The notes under the pieces were generated by a model that saw only the letters and a list, made by a program, of their open reading frames with translations, made no database searches and had not been told where the DNA came from. From positions 372,001 to 436,000 of the forward strand of contig NZ_JANHJR010000001.1 of assembly GCF_024495425.1 (NCBI RefSeq): DNA of 64,000 nucleotides, given 5' to 3'. Shown piece by piece: positions 19,588 through 28,680 of the stretch. Within the stretch, counting starts at the first letter, position 1. Every line of letters begins with the position of its first letter. This DNA is from Haloarchaeobius litoreus (GTDB lineage: Archaea > Halobacteriota > Halobacteria > Halobacteriales > Natrialbaceae). The position numbers and the translations under genes are program-made.

Positions 19588-20039
19588 CTACTGGTTGTTC
19601 CCAATCAGGTATAAATGAGGACTCATGTGTGACTGTCTGGCAGAAGTTCGAATCGAGTTTGACGACGATGAGCAGTACGAGCGGTTGAATGAACTGGAAA
19701 ATACCGTAGTCTGACGTGGAAGGGATTGCTCCTCGAAGGAGAGAAGCGTGTTCTAGAACAGACCCCGGAGTGAGTGTCGTCGGGGGATTGTGTCGATCTG
19801 TGGTCGCTCGACCCCCGCCTGAAGGCGGGCGCATGCGCTTGATTTTATGTCACATCCAGCCGACTGGCGTGATGTGCTCTCGATGGCACTACGCCGAGAT
19901 CGAGGACCGACAACGGGCGTTCTGGTCAGATTGAAGCGGGCAATCTCACTCACGTCGGCCAGTTACCGACTCCCGACGACTGCTCGCGATTTCGCGTCGA
20001 CAAGAAGATATATTACTGACGAGAGGGGTTCTTCCTCCA
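19588..20039. other. Intergenic region with remnants and a stem-loop
   Basis: These 452 bases lie between the second tnpB element and the nucleotidyltransferase gene. They contain a short acidic coding scrap at 19625-19714 and a strong stem-loop CCCGCC-TGAA-GGCGGG at 19814-19829. A TATA-like stretch (AGATATATTAC) about 25 bases before 20040 fits a near-leaderless promoter for the downstream gene. The stem-loop may be a leftover element end or a terminator. Nothing else is recognisable. Confidence 0.5.
19625..19714 (+). pseudogene. Short acidic coding scrap, possibly antitoxin-like
   Basis: A 29-codon frame from ATG reads MCDCLAEVRIEFDDDEQY..., ending in ERLNELENTVV. The acid-rich composition and the VRIEFDDDEQYERL pattern resemble the N-termini of small haloarchaeal DNA-binding antitoxins such as the gene at 56348. 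It stops abruptly and has no downstream partner. It lies just outside the left side of the second tnpB element and may be the rest of a disrupted gene. It does not continue the HTH frame truncated at 18178. Confidence 0.3.
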
Positions 20040-21233
20040 ATGAGTATTACTGCGGCCGTGGTCCTCGCCGCAGGGGAGGGTGAACGGCTGCGTCCGCTGA
20101 CGCGGAACCGGCCGAAACCGATGCTCCCCGCCGCGAACCGACCCATCATCGAGTACGTCTTCGACGCGCTCGTCGACGCCGGCATCGAGGAGCTGCACGT
20201 CGTCGTCGGCTACAAGCGCGACCGCGTGCGGGGCCACGTAGGCTCCACGTATCGGGGCGTCCCAGTCACGTACCACGTACAGGAGAAACAGCTCGGCAGC
20301 GCCCACGCCGCCCTCCAGGCGCGCGACGCGCTCGACGACGACTTCCTCGTCGTCAACGGCGACCAGATAATCCAGGGCGACCTCGTCAGCGACGTGATGG
20401 CCGCTCACGACGAAGAGAGCGCGGTCACCCTCGCGGTCATCGAGAGCGACGAGGCGTCGATGTACGGCGCGGTCGAGGCGAACGGCGACCGCGTCACCCG
20501 CATCATCGAGCGCCCGGGCGGCGACGAGTACCGACTACTGAACGCCGGCGTCTACGCCTGCGACGCGTCGCTGTTCGACGCTGTCGAGTACGCAATCGAG
20601 CAGGGCGACGAGCTGACCCTGCCAAACATCATCAGCTCGCTCGTCGACTCGGGCTTCGAGGTCCACGCCACGCGTACCTCGGGCCTGTGGACCGACGCGA
20701 CCTACCCCTGGGATCTGCTCGACGTGAGCCAGCAGCTCCTCGACCGCGGCGACATCGACGCCACGGAGGTCCGCGAGGGCGTCTGGTGCGCCGAGCGTGT
20801 CCGCGTCCACGAGGACGCGGTGTTGCGGCCGCCCGTCGTCGTCAGCGCAGACTCCGAGATCGGCGCGAACGCGGTCGTCGGCCCCCACGTCGCGCTCGGC
20901 CAGAACGTCACCGTGGGCTCGAACGCGACCGTCGAACGCTCCGTGCTCGACGCGGACACGCGCGTCGGCGCGGGCTCGACGCTCGTCGACTGCGTCACGG
21001 GACAGGGCGTCTCGCTGGGAGCGGGCTGCGTCGCTCCCGGTGGGCCCGCCGACGTGGCCATCGGCACGACGGTCCACGAGGACCGCCGCCTCGGCGCGCT
21101 GCTCGCCGACCGCGCGACCGCCCGGGGAGGGGTGACCTTCGCCCCCGGTACGCTCGTCGGCCCGAACGCCGAACTCGATGCGGGGACGACCGTCTCTGGA
21201 GTGATCCCCGAGAACGGGAGGGTGATGCGCTGA
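20040..21233 (+). CDS. Sugar-1-phosphate nucleotidyltransferase, GlmU-like
   Basis: This 397-residue two-domain protein has an N-terminal nucleotidyltransferase with the signature AAVVLAAGEGERLRPLTRNRPKPMLP (nucleotide loop and lysine), the metal site VVNGDQI and the sugar site LLNAGVY. From about residue 250 the left-handed beta-helix hexapeptide repeats begin (SEIGANAVVGPHVALGQNVTVGSNATV). It most likely makes UDP-GlcNAc or a related UDP/dTDP-sugar. The stop overlaps the glmS start (TGATG), so GlcN-6-P synthesis and sugar activation are coupled, favouring an amino-sugar substrate. The exact substrate is not fixed by sequence. Confidence 0.88.
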   Translation: MSITAAVVLAAGEGERLRPLTRNRPKPMLPAANRPIIEYVFDALVDAGIEELHVVVGYKRDRVRGHVGSTYRGVPVTYHVQEKQLGSAHAALQARDALDDDFLVVNGDQIIQGDLVSDVMAAHDEESAVTLAVIESDEASMYGAVEANGDRVTRIIERPGGDEYRLLNAGVYACDASLFDAVEYAIEQGDELTLPNIISSLVDSGFEVHATRTSGLWTDATYPWDLLDVSQQLLDRGDIDATEVREGVWCAERVRVHEDAVLRPPVVVSADSEIGANAVVGPHVALGQNVTVGSNATVERSVLDADTRVGAGSTLVDCVTGQGVSLGAGCVAPGGPADVAIGTTVHEDRRLGALLADRATARGGVTFAPGTLVGPNAELDAGTTVSGVIPENGRVMR

Positions 21234-23023
21234 TGTGCGGCATCGTCGGCTGCGTCGGCCGCCCCGACGAGACCCTCGACGTGCTGATGACCGGCCTGTC
21301 CAACCTCGAATATCGTGGGTACGACTCAGCGGGCGTCGCGCTCTCGAACGAGGCGCTGTCGGTCGAGAAGCGCGCCGGCGAGCTCTCCGAGCTCGAGAAC
21401 GCGGTCCGCACCACCTCGCTGCACGGGAACGTCGGCGTCGGACACACCCGCTGGAGCACCCACGGCGCACCCACGGACGCGAACGCGCACCCGCACACCG
21501 ACTGCAGCGAGCGCGTCGGCGTGGTCCACAACGGCATCATCGAGAACTACGACGTCCTGAAGCAGGAGCTCCAGAGCCGTGGCCACACGTTCGAGAGCGA
21601 GACCGACACCGAGGTCGTCGCCCACCTCGTCGAGGAGCGCCTCGAAGCCGGCACCGACCCCGAGTCGGCCGTTCGAGGTGCCGTCGACCGCCTGGAGGGG
21701 AGCTACGCCGTCGGCGTCGTCGTCGCTGGCGTCGACGCCATCTTCGCCGCGCGCGAGGACTCCCCACTCGTCATCGGCGTCGCCGACGACGAGTTCCACC
21801 TTGCCAGTGACGTCCCCGCCTTCCTCGACTACACCGACCGCGTCGTCTACCTCGACGACGGCGAGTTCGCCACGCTGCGGCCCGGTGGGTTGACTGTCAT
21901 GGACGCCGAGGGGGTTCCCATCGAGAAACCCATCGAGACGGTGGACTGGGACACCGAGGACACCGGCAAGGGCGGCTACGACCACTACATGCTCAAGGAG
22001 ATCCACGAGCAGCCCCACGCCATCCGTCAGTGCCTCAGCGGCCGCGTCGACGAGCTGCACGGGCGGGTCGAGCTGGAGGAGCTTGATGGGTTGAGTACGC
22101 CGAAGCGTGTGCAGTTCATCGCCTGCGGCACGTCGTACCACGCGGGCCTCTACGCCGCGCATCTGTTCCGAGAAATGGGCGTTCCGGCACAGACGTTTAT
22201 TGCGAGTGAGTACGCGACGAGTCCACCGCCTGTGGGAGAGGACGAACTCGTCGTCGCCATCACCCAGAGCGGCGAGACCGCCGACACGCTCTCGGCGTTG
22301 CGGGAGGCGAAAGCTCGGGGCGCGGAAACGCTCGCGTTGACCAATGTTGTCGGCTCCTCGGTGACCCGGGAGTGCGACCACACCATGTACATCCGCGCCG
22401 GCCCCGAAATCGGGGTCGCGGCGTCGAAGACGTTCACCTCGCAGCTCGTTGCGGTTAATCTGCTGGTGGAAGCGATGAACGGGAACGACGCCGGCGTGTT
22501 GACGGGACTTCGTGATCTGGCTGGCGACCTGCAGTCCGTGCTCGACCGCGTGAACGTTCGGTCTGCCGCGGCGCAGCTGGCTGCTGCGGACCGCTGTTTC
22601 TTCGTCGGCCGTGGGCTGAACCACCCTGTCGCGCTGGAGGGCGCACTGAAGTTCAAGGAGATCACCTACGTCCACGCCGAGGGCTTCCCCGCCGGCGAAC
22701 TGAAACACGGGTCGTTGGCGTTGGTGACGGAGGATACGCCCGTCGTGGCCGTGTTGACCGGCGACGACGAGGAGACACGCAAGACCATCGGGAACATCAA
22801 GGAAGTGGAGTCGCGGGACGCGCCCGTGATTGCGGTGACCGATGGTCGTGTCGAGGTCGCATCGTTCGTCGACGAGTGTATCCAGATACCAGAGACGCAT
22901 CCCCACGTCGCGCCTTTGCTCGCGAACGTCGTGCTACAGTTGATCGCGTACCGGAGTGCAAACCTGCTCGGCCGGAGCATCGACAAGCCCCGGAACCTCG
23001 CGAAGAGCGTCACCGTCGAGTAA
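21233..23023 (+). CDS. glmS: Glutamine-fructose-6-phosphate aminotransferase (isomerizing)
   Basis: This 596-residue enzyme makes glucosamine-6-phosphate from fructose-6-phosphate and glutamine. The start at 21233 places Cys2 (MCGIVGCVG) as the N-terminal nucleophile after Met removal, as required in the glutaminase domain (with GHTRWSTHG and NGIIENY). The two SIS isomerase domains follow (CGTSYHAG, ITQSGETADT and VGRGLNHPVALEGALKFKEI) and the C-terminus ends PRNLAKSVTVE, as in the family. It is the second gene of a two-gene operon feeding amino sugars into the glycan locus. It converges on the VanZ-like gene with no gap. Confidence 0.96.
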   Translation: MCGIVGCVGRPDETLDVLMTGLSNLEYRGYDSAGVALSNEALSVEKRAGELSELENAVRTTSLHGNVGVGHTRWSTHGAPTDANAHPHTDCSERVGVVHNGIIENYDVLKQELQSRGHTFESETDTEVVAHLVEERLEAGTDPESAVRGAVDRLEGSYAVGVVVAGVDAIFAAREDSPLVIGVADDEFHLASDVPAFLDYTDRVVYLDDGEFATLRPGGLTVMDAEGVPIEKPIETVDWDTEDTGKGGYDHYMLKEIHEQPHAIRQCLSGRVDELHGRVELEELDGLSTPKRVQFIACGTSYHAGLYAAHLFREMGVPAQTFIASEYATSPPPVGEDELVVAITQSGETADTLSALREAKARGAETLALTNVVGSSVTRECDHTMYIRAGPEIGVAASKTFTSQLVAVNLLVEAMNGNDAGVLTGLRDLAGDLQSVLDRVNVRSAAAQLAAADRCFFVGRGLNHPVALEGALKFKEITYVHAEGFPAGELKHGSLALVTEDTPVVAVLTGDDEETRKTIGNIKEVESRDAPVIAVTDGRVEVASFVDECIQIPETHPHVAPLLANVVLQLIAYRSANLLGRSIDKPRNLAKSVTVE

Positions 23024-23452
23024 TCAGTTCTCCCGGAGTTCGGCGGCGAGCTTGCGTGCCCGGACGTACCTGATTCTGCGTTCGGCCACGAACCAGACGC
23101 TCACAAGGACCGCGCCCAGCGTGTTCGCGAGCAGGTCGCCCCAACCGAAGTACCGGTACGAGAGCGTTCCCTGGGCGAGTTCGATTACGGCTCCGAAGGC
23201 GACCGTCCCACCAATGACGAGTGCCGCGCGTCGGTACGGGCTGTCTCGCTGTCGTGCCGTCGCGTAGGCGAGTGTCAACGCGAGGGTAGCGTAGGCGGCG
23301 AAGTGAAGCCGCTTGTCCCAAAACGGCGTCGTCCCCGTCGGTGGTGCCGGTGGCACCGTGACGAGCGAGTAGTAGACGACCACCGAAACGGCGCCGAGGA
23401 CACCGAACCAGCGAACCGACTTCGGGAGCAACGGGAAGCGCAACCGGGCCAT
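23024..23452 (-). CDS. VanZ-like membrane protein
   Basis: This 142-residue protein has about four hydrophobic helices: VRWFGVLGAVSVVVYYSLV, a segment after KRLHFAAYATLALTLAYA, AALVIGGTVAFGAVIELAQG and LLANTLGAVLVSVWFV. The family hallmark D/KRLHFAAY...E.AQ.....R.....D...N..GA is visible (WDKRLHF, ELAQGTLSYRYFGWGDLLANTLGA). The start at 23452 is chosen because the longer frame upstream is not membrane-like. VanZ-domain proteins are common near cell-surface genes, and their biochemical role is generally unknown. It follows the WbqC gene by 100 bases on the same strand. Confidence 0.75.
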   Translation of the reverse strand: MARLRFPLLPKSVRWFGVLGAVSVVVYYSLVTVPPAPPTGTTPFWDKRLHFAAYATLALTLAYATARQRDSPYRRAALVIGGTVAFGAVIELAQGTLSYRYFGWGDLLANTLGAVLVSVWFVAERRIRYVRARKLAAELREN

Positions 23453-23552
23453 CGTTCGGTTCGGGAGACGAACGCGCGACTGATGAGGATTGCGGAGACG
23501 GGCAGGTTTGATTACGGACTGAATCGTTCCAGTAATACGCCAAGAATTGCGG

Positions 23553-24293
23553 TTATGTGTCCGGATCTCGGACGAGTGCATCCTCCTCCCCTTCCTGAAC
23601 CAGATTGCGTGCTTCTGGGCCCATGTTGAACAAGACATCGATAGCCGAGAGATGAGAGACGAACTCTCCATGAGGCTGTGGGTATTCTGGATGGTCAAAT
23701 TCATGCCAGTACAGCGAAATTCCCGCGTCTGCGAAGGGCTCCGTATCGAGGTAATCACGTGCTGCAGGCCCCGAGATGTAGGCGTCCCCATCGACCGCAT
23801 CAAGGATGTTAATCAGGCGTTCGGTCTTCGAGCCGGTAACGTCGAGCTCGGAAGACAACATCACTTCAGTATCTGACGGCACAAGCTCGTCTGCGAGGAT
23901 TTCGATAATTCGAGTGTTGAGGTCGACCAGTCGGTTCCACTCCTGATGGTACACCGTCTCAAGCCGCTCCGAGTACTCGTCGAAGTAAGGTGCGCCCGCG
24001 TATGAGTGATGAATACTCTTCCAGTGGCTCTCCTGCCAGTTCTCGTCGTTGTTGAGCTCGACATCCCGTATCTCTTGACCGTGGTTCTTGACTACAGGGA
24101 GTGTGAGGTAAGTGAAATCCCCGTCAGGAACTTTAATCCGGTTACGTCGCTGCCAAGAGCGACGGTTGAACTGGATGTCGTCGTAGAGAACCATCGTGTC
24201 GGCACTCGAGAAATAGCCGAAGTAGCCCATCCACGGTAGATAGAGCGGTTGGACAATCACTACGGTCTTCTGGGCCTGCTCGCTGGGACACAC
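23553..24293 (-). CDS. WbqC-like family protein
   Basis: This 246-residue protein has the WbqC-family start (VIVQPLYLPWMGYFGYFSSADTMVLYDDIQFNRRSWQRRNRIK), followed by SYAGAPYFDEY and a C-terminal block with ISGPAARDYLD and WHEFDHPEYPQ. WbqC-like proteins occur in O-antigen and surface-sugar clusters and are thought to help modify or attach acyl/amino-acyl groups on sugars, but no reaction is settled. It lies 30 bases after the formyltransferase gene, so they likely act on the same amino sugar. Codon use is more A/T-rich than in the flanking genes. Confidence 0.82.
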   Translation of the reverse strand: MCPSEQAQKTVVIVQPLYLPWMGYFGYFSSADTMVLYDDIQFNRRSWQRRNRIKVPDGDFTYLTLPVVKNHGQEIRDVELNNDENWQESHWKSIHHSYAGAPYFDEYSERLETVYHQEWNRLVDLNTRIIEILADELVPSDTEVMLSSELDVTGSKTERLINILDAVDGDAYISGPAARDYLDTEPFADAGISLYWHEFDHPEYPQPHGEFVSHLSAIDVLFNMGPEARNLVQEGEEDALVRDPDT

Positions 24294-24323
24294 GGATGTC
24301 TTAGAGTCACCCGGGTGTCGTAT

Positions 24324-24971
24324 TTACCTCTTTTGTTGGACGAGTTCGTCGACGATATCACGTAGTTTCTCGTGCATGCTGAAGTACTGCTTTCCCTCAG
24401 TCGTATCTTGTGGTTCTGGTTCCGCAGACTCGTCTTCGTATCTCAGAATTGCGTCAACCATGACTTGGTGCGTGGTTTCGTAGTAATTTTGCTCGATAAT
24501 CTCTCCCGCAGAATCGGCTGAGTCTTCATCTAACTTCCGTTGGGCAATCAGGTCGCCTGTGTCAACGCCAATATCAACGACATGGGCACTCGACCCCACG
24601 GCATCGTCATGTAGGAGCGCCCAGTACTCAGCGTCAATTCCTCGGTAGTTCGGGAGGAGACTTGGGTGTACGTTGATAGTCGCCACCGAGGGTATCTCAA
24701 TTATCCTCTCCTCCAGAATCGTTCCACCTGTCTTGATTGCCATGATATCTGGCTGGATACCCCGTAGAACGGTTTCACACTCGACACTGTTCGCATCAGG
24801 AACGAAATGTAACTCGAAGCCATTCTTGTTTCTGTAGGATCGGAAGATGTCGTACTCTCCCGCACCATCACCCACGAGTACCACGTGTGAGAAGAAAACA
24901 CCTCGCGTCTGTGCGTGATAGAGGAGGTGCATTGCCGCTGTACTCGACGAGGCCAGAAGGCAGTACTTCAC
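24324..24971 (-). CDS. Formyltransferase-family protein, likely sugar N-formyltransferase
   Basis: This 215-residue protein has the formyltransferase core. The block INVHPSLLPNYRGIDAEYWALLHDD carries the catalytic Asn-x-His, and GVDTGDLIAQR supplies the conserved Asp. It is too short for methionyl-tRNA formyltransferase, which archaea do not need, and lies in a sugar locus. Transfer of a formyl group from N10-formyl-THF (or an archaeal equivalent) to an amino-sugar nucleotide is therefore the best reading. It starts with GTG at 24971, overlapping the preceding small gene by four bases. Confidence 0.75.
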   Translation of the reverse strand: MKYCLLASSSTAAMHLLYHAQTRGVFFSHVVLVGDGAGEYDIFRSYRNKNGFELHFVPDANSVECETVLRGIQPDIMAIKTGGTILEERIIEIPSVATINVHPSLLPNYRGIDAEYWALLHDDAVGSSAHVVDIGVDTGDLIAQRKLDEDSADSAGEIIEQNYYETTHQVMVDAILRYEDESAEPEPQDTTEGKQYFSMHEKLRDIVDELVQQKR

Positions 24972-25258
24972 AGTTCGATTCCCCGTCGTTCCCGGAGCTT
25001 TCGAAGTGATTTTTCCTCAGCCACTTCAATCTCCGAAACCAGTTCTGGGTCCGTCCCGTAGGAGCGAATCCAGTCGTTGAGTTTCAGCGCTGTGTTCAGA
25101 AACCGGAAATCGTCATCTTGGAACGCGACTTCCATGAATTCCTGACTGAGCGCTACGACCTCCTCTGTGTCCGTGAACGAATCTGGCGACTGCCAAGACC
25201 GGCGTATCTCTATCTCTCGCATCCGAGCGACAAGACTTGGGTCCCTGTCTGAGGTCAT
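24968..25258 (-). CDS. Small hypothetical protein translationally coupled to the formyltransferase
   Basis: I do not recognise this 96-residue protein. It is hydrophilic, mostly helical by composition, with no cysteines and no signal peptide (EVVALSQEFMEVAFQDDDFRFLNTALKLNDWIRSYG in the middle). The stop overlaps the next gene's start as GTGA, so the two products are probably made in fixed ratio. Being first in a small operon with formyltransferase and WbqC-like genes, it could be an accessory subunit or carrier-like partner. The 146 bases before it form a divergent promoter region with the gene at 25405. Confidence 0.6.
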   Translation of the reverse strand: MTSDRDPSLVARMREIEIRRSWQSPDSFTDTEEVVALSQEFMEVAFQDDDFRFLNTALKLNDWIRSYGTDPELVSEIEVAEEKSLRKLRERRGIEL

Positions 25259-25404
25259 TGTGTTGGGACATCAAAGCCAATCGCGGTATCTAAATCTGTT
25301 GTCTACAACAGGCACATCACTGGTTTGTCTTCCAAGAAACAACTCACGGCTCAAGAACCGAATCACTAATCAGATGGCCGGGGAAACTGGTTTACAACAT
25401 CTCA

Positions 25405-26964
25405 ATGTCTGTCGAAGACGGAATCTTGCTGGTGCTGTTTGCCGGACTGGTGCTTTCGCTAATCGCAGTCACTCGCGCATCATATCGTCTACTCGATCCC
25501 CATGGCACGAACCGGGACGGATACGCACACCTGCTCTTCATTGCCGAAATAAGAACAGCTGGTCATCGAATTCCAGAGTATCTCAGTGTTTCTGCATTGT
25601 CTGGCAGGTCCGTGTACCCGTACTTCCTCCACTGGGTTCTCTCGTTCTTTCCTTCTCGGTGGCTTCCGATAATCGAGAGATATTTCAGTCCTCTTATGGA
25701 CTTGTTATTCGCCGCTGTACTTTTATCGTTATACCCACTGGGATTACTGAGCACCTGGCAGACGGTATTTGCTATCACGCTGTTCCTCGTCACACCCCAG
25801 TTCATGCGATTCGATATGGCACATGGGATTGGGCTCAGTAGTCGCAAGCCCGGACAACTTCTCACCACAATTAGCCTCTTGCTGTTCAGTCTCTGGTCAA
25901 TCGGCGGTGCCAACTGGTTGTTCGTCGCCGGTGTGTTCGGAGGCGCATTAATTTGCTTGACCAGCAAGTTCAGCGTTCAATCATTGGTATTCATCCTCTT
26001 CGGGATGGGTTTAGTGGTGGATTCATTGTTCTTACTCGCCATCCCGTTGTCGCTCGGATTAGCGGTGCTACTATCGCTCGGAGCCTATTGGGATATCCTC
26101 AGGGGACACGTCAGCCATCTCAAACACCTTGCATTGAAAGGACAGTTCAGACTACGGGCAATCCAGCGTCGGAGCGTACTCCAATCACTCCACAAAATTA
26201 TCAACAACCTTCGGTCGGGTGATATAAAAGCAGTCGCCAGACGTGGATTCGACAATTTGATAGTCCGGGTCATCTCAGACAATCCATTTATTTTGTTACT
26301 CCCATTGATTGTCGCAGCCCGTTGGGGGACAGGTTTTGGAACCCCGACCGTGTTCACCGTATGGCTTTTCACAGGAATTATCACGTTCGTGCTCACATCT
26401 CTCCCATACCTACGATTCATAGGAGAGGGAGAGCGGTATCTCGAATACGTGTTCCTTCCTGCAGTCCTAGTAATCGCCGATGGTCTGAAAACGATTGGCC
26501 CGTGGTTCACGGTCGTGACTGTGGCGACGATGGGCTTTGGTGCAGTCGTTATCCCGCTCTATTTCAAAGGGTATCAACTGTTCCTGTACGACTCAGATGA
26601 GGGTGATGATTGGGGAAAAGTCCGCGAGTATCTTGAATCACAAGACCAAGGCGTCGTACTACTCCAGCCTAAGGGACGAGGTCGACAACTGGCTTGGGAA
26701 ACCCATCATATAGTAGTTGACCCTGTTATGAACGCAGGAGATTCAACGGATGAAATCGATTCCCTCTGTCCCGAAATGTACGGGATTATTACCGACGATG
26801 TGCGATGGTTAGAAGAGACGTTTGATCCTGACTGGGTCATCTTTGAACTCGGACGCTCGTACCCCGAAGGTAGCCTCAAACCGAACGACGCTGAACCAGT
26901 ACTGAACACAGAAGACTATCAGCTATATCGGTTCGAACAGCTCAAATCAAATAGAACGAACTAA
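25405..26964 (+). CDS. Polytopic membrane protein, possible GT-C-type glycosyltransferase
   Basis: This 519-residue protein has about eleven hydrophobic segments through residue 390 and a soluble C-terminal domain of about 130 residues. The first loop contains LLDPHGTNRDGYAHLLFI, with acidic residues where GT-C enzymes (ArnT/PMT-like) keep their catalytic Asp, but the similarity is weak. The C-terminal soluble part (SDEGDDWGKVREYLESQ...) resembles the outer domains of such transferases. A lipid-linked-sugar transferase is the best guess. Codon use is relatively A/T-rich, as in its neighbours on both sides. Confidence 0.5.
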   Translation: MSVEDGILLVLFAGLVLSLIAVTRASYRLLDPHGTNRDGYAHLLFIAEIRTAGHRIPEYLSVSALSGRSVYPYFLHWVLSFFPSRWLPIIERYFSPLMDLLFAAVLLSLYPLGLLSTWQTVFAITLFLVTPQFMRFDMAHGIGLSSRKPGQLLTTISLLLFSLWSIGGANWLFVAGVFGGALICLTSKFSVQSLVFILFGMGLVVDSLFLLAIPLSLGLAVLLSLGAYWDILRGHVSHLKHLALKGQFRLRAIQRRSVLQSLHKIINNLRSGDIKAVARRGFDNLIVRVISDNPFILLLPLIVAARWGTGFGTPTVFTVWLFTGIITFVLTSLPYLRFIGEGERYLEYVFLPAVLVIADGLKTIGPWFTVVTVATMGFGAVVIPLYFKGYQLFLYDSDEGDDWGKVREYLESQDQGVVLLQPKGRGRQLAWETHHIVVDPVMNAGDSTDEIDSLCPEMYGIITDDVRWLEETFDPDWVIFELGRSYPEGSLKPNDAEPVLNTEDYQLYRFEQLKSNRTN

Positions 26965-27141
26965 TTGAATGTTTTGAATTACTGGATGCCCGACTATACA
27001 AATAGTACTGGAATGCCCTATAGACCCAGCCTCAACCAGACAATAATAGTAAATCTTCAATGACTGGACCCTCAACTCCTGCGTTCCCGATTCCGAACAC
27101 CCACGTGGTCTATGTTGCAGTACAGGATGGCGAGAAGAGCA

Positions 27142-28677
27142 ATGAGTGATAACGAGACCGCCCTAGAGACGCTCCTCTCTGGTGGTTCTATCGTCTTCCT
27201 CGGTCTGATACTCCAGAACTTAACGACGTTCGTCGCCAAGGTCGTTATCGCTCGGATACTCGGACAGCGTGGCATCGGAGAGATTGCACTCGGCGTCACA
27301 ATCCTTGCGTTCGCCACATCGTTCGTGCTACTCGGTATGAACACGGCTGTTGGTCGATACTTGCCTCGGCAGGACGATCAGTCGTTCAAGCGCGGAGTCG
27401 CAGTCTCGGCACTACAGATCGTCCTTCCAATCTCTCTCGTCGTCGGCATCGCCCTGTTTGTGCTCGCCGAACCCCTAGCGACTCGGGTGTTCGATTCACC
27501 TGAATCAGCAACTACTCTGGCTATATTCGGGGTAGTACTTCCGTTCGCAGCAATGATGAGGTACGCAATCGGTGCGATGCAGGGACTCAAGCGCTCAACG
27601 GCGAAGGTACTCATCCAGAACATCCTTTTCCCGGTTTCCAGGTTCGCGTTCGTCATCGTCGCACTCGTTCTCGGAGCCGAGGTCGTCGGAGTTGCTGGCG
27701 CGTACGGACTAGCTTACGTCCTCGGTGGAGCCGTCGGTATGGGTTATATTCTCCGTCAATCCTCACTGTTAACCGGCGAGGCTGAGCCAACGTCAATGCA
27801 CCGCGAACTCGTCGCCTTCTCCCTCCCGGCAATGGTCACGGCCTCAATGCTCCTCATTCACCGGAATATCGACATACTTGTCGTCGGGTACTACGCATCC
27901 ATAGATGTAGTCGGCGTCTACGATGTCGTCTACACCCTCGCCACACTGATGGGACTTGGGCTCTCTGCGTTCGGGTTCATCTTCCTCCCAGTGTTCTCAG
28001 AGGCAGAGTCCGACGGGCGACAGAACGACATGAGAGAGGTGTTTGCGGTCGCGCAGAAGTGGGTCCTCATCATCTCACTCCCCCCCTTCCTCGCGTTCTT
28101 GCTCGCTCCTGAGGTAGTCGTCTCGCTTACCTTCGGGCCCGAGTACGTCACTGGCAGCCTCACACTCTCCGTCCTTGGAATTGCTTACTTGACACAGGGG
28201 CTCGTCGGTCTCAACGGCCACGCACTCACAGCCGTCGGGGAGACACGGCTGTTGATGTACGACGCCCTCGCAACGGCCGTTGCAAACCTATACCTTAACG
28301 TTCTACTGGTGCCCCGATACGGGGCTCTCGGTGCAGCCATCGCCACTGTAGGCTCCTTTGTCGTACTGAACCTCCTGTGCAGCTACCAGCTACACAAACG
28401 TACGGACATTGTTCCGGTGACAAAACAAACACTTATGGTCGCCACGATGAGCAGTATCGTCACGGCTACAATCTATCTGACGCTTGGAGCGACTGCAGGC
28501 GCGTCCACCAGGAATATGGTTCTCACACTACCGGTGTTCGCCGTCTCCTATCTCGTCACCATCGTCAGATACGGTGGTATCACCGAAGTAGAACTGGCTT
28601 ATCTCGATGACATTGAGGCGCGGCTGGGCCGAGACCTCTCCAATATTCGATATTGGGTACGATTGCTTCGCCGGTAA
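27142..28677 (+). CDS. Polysaccharide flippase (Wzx/MOP family)
   Basis: This 511-residue integral membrane protein with about 14 helices is of the oligosaccharide/polysaccharide flippase family. The start at 27142 (MSDNETALETLLSGGSIVFLG) is preferred over an upstream in-frame ATG. Typical features include the N-terminal GGSIVFLGLILQNL...ILGQRGIGEIALG block and repeated G/P-rich helices such as GLSAFGFIFLPVFSEA. It should move an undecaprenyl- or dolichyl-linked glycan across the membrane. It converges with the Wzy-like gene, with only three bases between the stops. Confidence 0.88.
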   Translation: MSDNETALETLLSGGSIVFLGLILQNLTTFVAKVVIARILGQRGIGEIALGVTILAFATSFVLLGMNTAVGRYLPRQDDQSFKRGVAVSALQIVLPISLVVGIALFVLAEPLATRVFDSPESATTLAIFGVVLPFAAMMRYAIGAMQGLKRSTAKVLIQNILFPVSRFAFVIVALVLGAEVVGVAGAYGLAYVLGGAVGMGYILRQSSLLTGEAEPTSMHRELVAFSLPAMVTASMLLIHRNIDILVVGYYASIDVVGVYDVVYTLATLMGLGLSAFGFIFLPVFSEAESDGRQNDMREVFAVAQKWVLIISLPPFLAFLLAPEVVVSLTFGPEYVTGSLTLSVLGIAYLTQGLVGLNGHALTAVGETRLLMYDALATAVANLYLNVLLVPRYGALGAAIATVGSFVVLNLLCSYQLHKRTDIVPVTKQTLMVATMSSIVTATIYLTLGATAGASTRNMVLTLPVFAVSYLVTIVRYGGITEVELAYLDDIEARLGRDLSNIRYWVRLLRR

Positions 28678-28680
28678 CAA

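Noticed and set aside
19625-19714. Second-frame reading as a third tnpB 5' remnant (VTVWQKFESSL)
   Set aside because: The likeness to the tnpB start is short and weak, while the acidic frame looks more like real haloarchaeal coding sequence.
20687-21232. Upstream extension of the glmS frame
   Set aside because: GlmS needs an N-terminal Met-Cys; the extension is arginine-rich and overlaps the nucleotidyltransferase gene.
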